NCBI GenBank assembly: GCA_965222705.1
Contig: CBDCUO010000032.1
Location: 62,001-126,000 of the forward strand
Origin: JAFMDF01 sp965222705
GTDB lineage: Bacteria; Bacteroidota; Bacteroidia; Chitinophagales; Saprospiraceae
Reading direction: 5' to 3'
DNA: 64,000 bases
Shown here piece after piece: positions 46,036 through 55,000 of the stretch (position 1 is its first letter; each line of letters opens with the position of its first letter). The position numbers and the translations under genes were made by a program. The notes beneath the pieces were generated by a model, which saw only the letters and a list, made by a program, of their open reading frames with translations, had not been told where the DNA came from and searched no databases.

Positions 46036-49000
46036 ATGCCAGGAGATACTGTAATGGGCAAGATTACAGTGATAAATCAAGGCGATGTATCAGCCGATTC
46101 GATCCAGATATACGCTTATTTGCCAGAGGGAATAAGTTTGAATGATGTGAATTGGACCTTGCTCAATGATAGCACAGCTGTACGGACGCTGACGGTAGCC
46201 GATGGGATTATACAAACGGGCGGCTTATTGCCAGATAGTATGATTATGGTGACCATAGACTATACCATAGACCTAACTTTTATGGGAGATAGCTTGGTGA
46301 CCTATGTAGAGATCGGGGGAGCGACTGATGGGGCGGGCAATCCGGTGACTGACATTGATTCGAGCCCGGATAGTGACCGAACGAATGATAGTGGAGGGGT
46401 GCCGAATAGTCCAACAGACAACGAAGTGAATCAATCCCCGCCGATAGATGAAGATGACCACGATCCAATGCAGTTAGAAATAGAACAAGTGTTCAATTTG
46501 TCCTTAACAAAAACCACAGACTCAACGATTGTACAATTGGGTGATTTGGTGACCTATCAGATTCGGGTAAGGAATGAGGGAAGTCTGGATGCATACAACA
46601 TATCGATAACAGACCATATACCAATGGGAATGAGTTTGGCAGATTCTGAATGGACGGAGAGTGGCGATACAGCTCGTTATAATACCCCAATTGGGTACTT
46701 AGCAGCCGGACAGGATAGCGTGATAGAGATTACGTTGCAGGTGGATTTGGGTTTCAGGGGAAATAGTTTGGAGAATAAAGCAGAGATAGCAGGAGCAGAT
46801 AATGATACAGATTCGATGAATACGCCACCGGTTGATATCAATAGTGTACCCGAAGAAGATCAGACCCCGCCGAATGAAGACGATGAGGACATAGCAACGA
46901 TAGGGGTGGAGCAGGTGTTTGATTTAGCTTTATTGCAAACGTTGGCTCCTGGGCAGCCGAATCCAATACGCGCAGGGGATACCCTGGAACTAAAATTAGT
47001 GGTGACGAATCAGGGGACAATTGCAGCAGACACGGTAGAATTAAGTGAATATTTACCGGAAGGAGTAACCTTGAGTGGATTGGATGCGAATGGGTTTACA
47101 GTATTAAATGACAGTACCTTGCAATTATTATTAACAACGGGCAATGGAAAGTTGCCAGCAGGCGGCTTATTGCCGGACAGCATGGTGATGATCGTGGTAG
47201 AGTTAGTAGTAGATCAGAATTCAACTGCAGATAGTCTGGTATTTTATGGAGAAATCAGTGAAGATGGACAGCATAATGATTATGATTCAACGCCAGATGC
47301 AATAGACGGCAACGATAGCGGAGGCATACCGAATAGCGTGACGGATAATGAAATAGAAGAAGCCCCTCCGATAGATGAGGATGACCACGACCCTGCGGTG
47401 ATTAGTTTACAATATTATGATTTGGCTTTAATTAAAGCGTTAGCAGAAGGGCAAACAGATACCGTAAAACTTGGAAATGACATAGATTATAAGATTACAA
47501 TTATCAATGAAGGTATTTTTCCTGCCTATGATGTTGAAGTCGCAGATCATATTCCAAATGGAATGATATTAAGTGGTCTGGATACGAGTGGATGGGTGAT
47601 GAGTGGCGATCTGGCGTTCAATACTTTATCAGCCCCTATATTCTCGGGCGATTCTGCCTGTATTTATATTAAGTTAAAGTTGATTTCTGGTAATCCTAAC
47701 ACAACGATTAAAAACGTAGCAGAGGTGTCAGGAGTAAAAGATGCAATAGGGAATGTTATTCAGGACATTGATTCTGAAGTCGGCACAACAACAACCGCAG
47801 AGGAAGAAGCCTTTTTTGAAGATGATGAGGACCTGCAGGCAGTCATGTTGGGTGATTTTGACCCCATTGGTTATATTTATTGTGATAAAACCGGCGCGAT
47901 TATTACTGGAGGAAAAATTGTTGTAACAAGCACGCCTCCGGGAGGGGCTATTTTCTACTCAGTAGATGGGCTTACAGGAGATACATTGGATGGGCGAACG
48001 GGTAAGTATCAATTTTTTACCAATGGAGTAGAAGGGACTTACACAATGGATTATATTCATCCTGATGGATTTCCATTGAGTGTTAATATTTTACCAGAAA
48101 CTGGAGCATTGGACCCTACTGGAAAGGATGGCGACCCTGCTTATGATGTGGATGGCATTATCAATAATTATGTTACGCTTGGTTCCAATGTTAATAATAA
48201 CTATTTAATAGATAAAGATGCTAGCTCTAATCCTTATTATTTATCATTTGACCTTGAAACAGATGATCCATATATTGACCTGAATAATATTCCGGTTTCT
48301 TGTGTCTATATCGGAGCAGTTATTTGCCAAGACACTGGAGGAGATGGCAACTTTAATATAGGTCTTGATAATGGATTTGCAGGAATAACTGTAAACCTAT
48401 ACGAATGTTCGGATACTTTACTCCCAATAAATACGACTATCTCAGAACCAGACGGCAGCTACCGATTTGATGGTTTGGAGACAGGCTGCTATAAAGTACA
48501 GTTTGTTATACCAGACGGGAATTATATTCCGACTGATAATGGAATCATAGGACAAAATGGTTGGAGCATACCACTTAATTTGGACTATGGAGATTGTGAT
48601 ACAACGACGACGACCTGTATAAGTGCCTGCCCCGTATCTAGCGTTATTCCAACCAGTACGGATATTTGTCAGGGTGACTCTGTTCAATTGACAGCCAGTA
48701 TAGTTGCTCCTTCCGCAACCTATAAATGGACCCCTTCAATTGGTTTAAATGATCCGTTTATAGCAAATCCTATTGCCTTTCCTCGTACCACTACCTTTTA
48801 CGTGGTGGAGGTGGATCCTGGTTTTGGAGCTTGCGTTTCTTATGACACTGTAGTCGTCAACGTGCATGATATACCTAACCCTGATTTTTATGCGGAAGAG
48901 GTCTGTATGGGAGAGGAGATGGCCTTTATAGATAAGACCATTTCTTTCGGCCCGATTGTTCGTTGGGATTGGGATTTTGGAGATGGAGCAGGAACTTCTA

Positions 49001-52000
49001 CGGACCAAAACCCCTACTACTCTTATAATAGTGCAGGGCATTATATGGTAAAATTAACCATTGAAAATGCCAATGGTTGTAGGGATTCTATTTGGAAAGA
49101 AGTAACAGTGAATCCAATGGTTTGGGCAATTGCCTCTGCCGAAAATGACACGATATGTGCTGGTGAATGTACCCGCTTATTAGCACAAGGAGGCACGCAT
49201 TTTACTTGGTTGCCTACAACGAATATGAGTGATTCCAGTTCTTTTAGCCCTGAAGTTTGCCCTACTGTTTCAACAACTTATACCGTCACAGTCACCAATG
49301 ACTTTGGCTGTATAGCTACGGACCAAGTTACAGTAACTGTATTGCCTGGACCAACGGTTGATGTGGCGATGACAGATGTAACAGAATGCGGCAGATTCGA
49401 TGGCTCCATCACTATAACGGCCAATGGACCGGCCAGCAATTATCAGTACAGCATTGATGGAGGCTTAACTTTTTATAATACTAATACTTTTAATGGATTA
49501 CCAGCCAGTTCCTATATAGTAGTTGTGAGAGGCGGCGGCTGTGAAGTGCTGTATGCAAATAATCCAGTAGTGATAGGGGAGGGCTTGTCTCCTTCTATTA
49601 CTAATGTAGATGTCTTACATCCAAGTTGTGAAGCGACAGATGGGTCTATTGTGATTAATGCCACAGGTGGAACAGGCTTACAATATAGCATCAACGGTGG
49701 CATTGACTGGTCTAGTTCAAATAGCTTTAGCGATTTAGGAGGTGGCACCTACTTTATTGCCGTATCCAGTAGTGATAGAAGTTGCATTACCTACTATCCG
49801 GCGGTCACCTTGATACAGCCAACTAGGCCAACTATTATTGATGTAACTTACACGAATCCAACAGATTGTGATGAAAATAATGGCACCATTTTCATCCTTG
49901 CTGACTCAGATAATGCAATAGAATATGGGTTAGATAATGGAATGATGACTGTCTGGCAAAGTAGTAATAATTTCTTTAATTTGCCAGCCGGAACTTACGA
50001 TATATATGTCAGAAATGCAGGGAATACTTGTATAACGCCTTACGCACTAAATAGCATTCAGTTGACTGCTCCTACTGCTCCGGCAATCACAGCCGTAACA
50101 GTCGATCAGCCAACGGATTGCGGTTCAAATAATGCCAGTTTACAAATAACGGCAACGGCTGGAAGTGAGGCTTTGGAATACAGTATAGACGGCGGCATCA
50201 ATTGGGATAATTTTGCCAGTTACACCAACTTACAACCAGGTGTTTATAATGTTTTTATTAGAAATACAGGCGGTACTTGTGTCGTAGCTTATACTGGTAA
50301 TCCAATTATTATCAGCTATCCCGATGCACCGGAGATTGTAGAAGCCTTGCATAACCATCCTACGGATTGCGGACTAAGTGACGGAACGATTGAGATTACA
50401 GCTAATGCTGGCTCCCTTTCCATGATTTATAGTATAGACGGAGGCCTAACCTGGCAGTTAAGCAGTATTTTTAATGGACTATCGGGGGGCATTTATAATA
50501 TTAGAGTAGCCAACAGCGATACCTCTTGTATGGCAATCTATCCTACATTAGAATTAATAGACCAAGTAGGAGGAACGATTGACGAGGTAATAGCCGAAAG
50601 CAACTGTGAAAATGGCGAAGGGATGATTACTATTTCGGCAAGCAGCACAACTGCTTTAGAATACAGCATTGACGGCGGAGCAACCTATCAATCAAGCAAT
50701 GTATTTACTAGTTTGGCAGATGGCACCTATAATATTTTTGTTAGAAATGCCAGTAATAATTGTACAATAGAATATGCTGGAAACCCAATAACGATTAGTC
50801 GGCCGGTGGCGACAATTGATAATGTAGTAGCCATTAATCCAGATGATTGCGGCGGTGAGAATGGAGTGATTACCATTACAGGGATTGGAGCTGATTTGGA
50901 ATACAGCATTGACGGTGGTATTAATTACCAGTCCAGCCGTGAATTTGCCAATTTGCCAACAGGCACTTATAATATTTTTGTTAGAAATACTTTGACGGGT
51001 TGCGAAACCGCCTATCTTAATAATCCCGTTTTACTAGAGGCACCGGACGCACCACAGATTACCGAAGTGTTGCACACAAACCCGACCGAATGTGGTCAAT
51101 CAGATGGAACAATTCAAATTACAGCATCCAGTGGCTCAGGCGCAATTATTTATAGCATTGACGGTGGTACAACCTGGCAGCCTGGTAATTTCTTTAATAA
51201 CCTATCTGGCGGCATTTACAATATCAGAATAGCTAATAGCGATACTTCTTGCATTGTCACCTACCCAACGATTGAATTATTCGACCAAACAGGCGGCATG
51301 ATCGATGATGTCATTGTAGAAAGCGATTGTGAAAATGGCGAAGGGGTTATTATGATTGTTGCCAGCAGTACTACGCCATTGGAGTATAGCATAGATGGCG
51401 GTTTAACTTATCAATCTAGTAATATTTTTAGCCATTTGGACGATGGTACCTATCCGATTTTTATTAGAAATGTAAGCGATAATTGCGAAGTGGCTTATAC
51501 GGGGAACCCAGTAACTATTACCCGACCTACGGATGGTATTGATAATGTCGTCGCTATTGACCCAACCGATTGTGGGGGATCAGACGGAGCTATTTCTGTG
51601 GAAGCGACAGGCGGTGATTTATCTTACAGCATTGATGGGGGCATTAATTTCTATTCGACTAATATTTTTAATGACCTTCCTGCCGGAACGTATAATATTT
51701 TTGTAAAAAATAATTCAAATAATTGTATAACTTCCTATTTTGCCAATCCTGTTGAATTGGTAGAACCACAAGCACCAGTGATTACTAGCGTGGAATCTTC
51801 AGACCCAACGGATTGTGAGGCCAATGATGGCATTATTACGGTGGTTGCAGATGGCATAGGTGGCTTGCAGTATAGTTTAGATGGTGCAACCTGGAGTAAT
51901 GGAAATACCTTTATTGACCTATTACCAGGTTTATATAATGTATACGTCCGATATAATGATGAAACTTGTACCGTACCCTATATCAATAACCCAGTCGTAA

Positions 52001-55000
52001 TTACTGCTCCAACCGGACCTTCAATTATTGACTGTATTGGTACAAATCCAACGGATTGTAACACGAATGATGGTACGCTCACGGTCATTGCATCTGGAGG
52101 TACGGAACCCTTGCAATATAGCGTGGATGGTGGTACAACCTGGCAAACTTCTAATGAGTTTACTGGTCTTTCCTCAGGCATTTATAGTGTGGCTGTTGCC
52201 AATGCAGATCAGACTTGTAAAGCCATTCATCCTATGTGTGTCCTAAGCGCACCTGAACCGCCTGTTGTCAATGAAGTGACTATTGCCGACCCAACTAACT
52301 GTGGATTGGATGACGGAAGCATTGCTATTTTTGCAGACGGTAATGGTGGATTGGAGTACAGTATAGACAATGGTACAAGTTGGAGCGCAAATAGCTTCTT
52401 TGCAAATCTAGCTGCAGGGTTCTATCATGTAAAAGTGAGAAATGCAGCAGATAATTGTGAAGTGGATTATGGCCCGGTTGAGGTAACGGCTCCAACACCA
52501 CCGACTATTCTTGCTGGTGTGGATAACCTCTCTACCTGTACAGGTAGCTCTATTCCTATTAATATTATTATGAGTGAGTCTATTGCCCATTATACCATAT
52601 TGGGTAGCGGAGGCTACTTGAATGATAATGCAATTGGTGGAACTTTGACCTTTGATGCTTTCCTAAATGGGGTGGTGAATAACTTTACAGTTACTTTGGA
52701 AAATACTGATGGCTGTACAGTAGTGGAAGAATTTGCCATCTTCCAGACTTCTGACCCAGAAGCTGATTTTATCGTACACAATCCAATTTGTGCAGAAACG
52801 GATGTGATGATTGAGTTTACTGGGGAAGCCAGTCCTGGTGCAATACTCAACTGGGATTTGGATGGAGGAATAGTCATTTCATCCAGCTCGGCAACTGCTG
52901 ATGCGCCTGCTGGTGCTACCTTAGTTGTACAGTGGGGAAGCCCAGGTGGAAAAACCATTAGCCTGGACATAGACGATGGCGGTTGTACCGATAGAAAAGT
53001 TCAAAATATTAATGTTAATAAATTACCATTTGCTAATGCAGGCGAAGATATTGCAATTTGCGAGGGAGAATGTGTTCAATTGAACGGCATTGGAAATGGG
53101 GCTATGTATATGTGGAGTCCAGCAACGGGCTTAAGCGCAACTGATATTCCCAATCCAATGGCTTGCCCAACAGTAACAACCACTTACCAACTGATCGTTA
53201 TGGGCGCAGAGGGTTGCATGGCAATGGATGAAATAACGGTTATGGTTTCTGACCATACAATGGCAGATGCAGGGGAGGATGTGAGCCTTTGTACAGGTGA
53301 GACTACCCAGTTAAATGCAACGGGCGGAGTGAGCTATGCTTGGAGCCCGACAACTGGCTTAAGTAATCCAAACATTGCCAATCCAGTTGCCTCTCCAACC
53401 ACGATTACCACTTACTCTGTAACTGTTACAAATGCAACAGGTTGTACAGCAGTAGATGAAGTGATAGTGGATGTTCATCCTTTACCAATCGTTAGTGCCG
53501 GAGCAGACAAAATGATTTGCGTAGGGGAGAACACCATGCTTTCTGCCACAGGAGGAGTTAGTTATGTTTGGACTCCGGCTACAGGACTAAGCAGTACCCT
53601 TGTACCTAACCCGATTGCGACCCCAACGACTACGACTACCTATACTGTGGTCGCAACGGATGCTAATGGTTGTACAGGAAGCGACCAAGTGACCGTCATT
53701 GTCGGTGGAAATGCCAATGCTAATGCTGGAGCAGACCAAACGATTTGTATAGGCAGTTCTGTCCAGCTAAATGCCTCCGGTGGAGTGATTTATAGTTGGA
53801 GTCCGACAACGGGCTTAAGTAATCCTAACATTGCCAATCCAATTGCAAATCCGATAGTTACAACGACTTATACCGTAACTGTGACCAATACAGAAGGCTG
53901 TATCGGAACAGATCAAATAACGGTTAATGTAAATGAAAACATTATAGTCCATGCCGGAGCAGACCAAACGATTTGTGCGGGAGCCTCTGCTTTCTTAAAT
54001 GCAGCGGGTGGGGTAATCTATAGCTGGAGTCCAGCAACGGGTTTGAGCAACCCCAATATTGCCAACCCTATAGCGACCCCCGCTTTTACAACAACTTATA
54101 CGGTGACGGCAACGAATGCAGAAGGTTGTACCGGAACCGACCAAGTGACAATTAATGTAAATAATGATGGTATTCCAATTAGTGCCGGAGCAGACCAAAC
54201 GATTTGTGTCGGTGGCTTTGCTCAGTTGAGCGCTTCTGGCGGAGTAACTTATAGTTGGAGCCCAGCAACAGGCTTGAACAATCCGAATATTGCCAACCCT
54301 ATAGCGACTCCCACGACTACGACTACTTATACGGTGGTCGCAATGAATGCTCAGGGTTGTACAGGAAGCGATCAGGTCACTGTATTCGTAATGCCAGGGG
54401 AAGATATTGTTGCTTGCCCTGACAAATTTATCTGTGGTGGTGGAAGCGTAAGATTGACCGTGAATGGTGGAGTAAGTTGGGTCTGGAGCCCAGCTACCGG
54501 TTTGGATAATCCAAATATAGCTGCACCGATTGCATCTCCAACTGTTACAACACTTTACACCGTAACAGGCACAGATGCCAATGGTTGTACGGATACAGAT
54601 GAAGTATTAGTAATAGTAAATGGAAATATTGCAGCCAATGCAGGGCCGGATGTAACCATATGTCAAGGCAGCTCTACTAACTTAAATGCTTCTGGTGGAA
54701 CGACTTACAGCTGGAGTCCAGCAACGGGTTTGAGCAATCCAAACATTGCTAATCCAACAGCTAGTCCTTTATTTACAACAACTTATACGGTAACAGTGAC
54801 TAATGCAGAAGGCTGTATCGGAACCGACCAAGTAACGGTTCATGTCAATAATATTGTGTTGATTAATGCAGGCTCAAATGTAACCATTTGTCGGGGAAGC
54901 GCTACTATTTTGAATGCTTCGGGGGGAACCAACTATTTTTGGATGCCGACAACGGGCTTGAGTAATCCAAACATTGCCAACCCAATTGCTAATCCAACAA

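Noticed and set aside
45945..46145. Short frame overlapping the frameshift of the giant adhesin
   Set aside because: It is in the third frame, while the DUF11 coding signal runs through the same bases in the adhesin frame.
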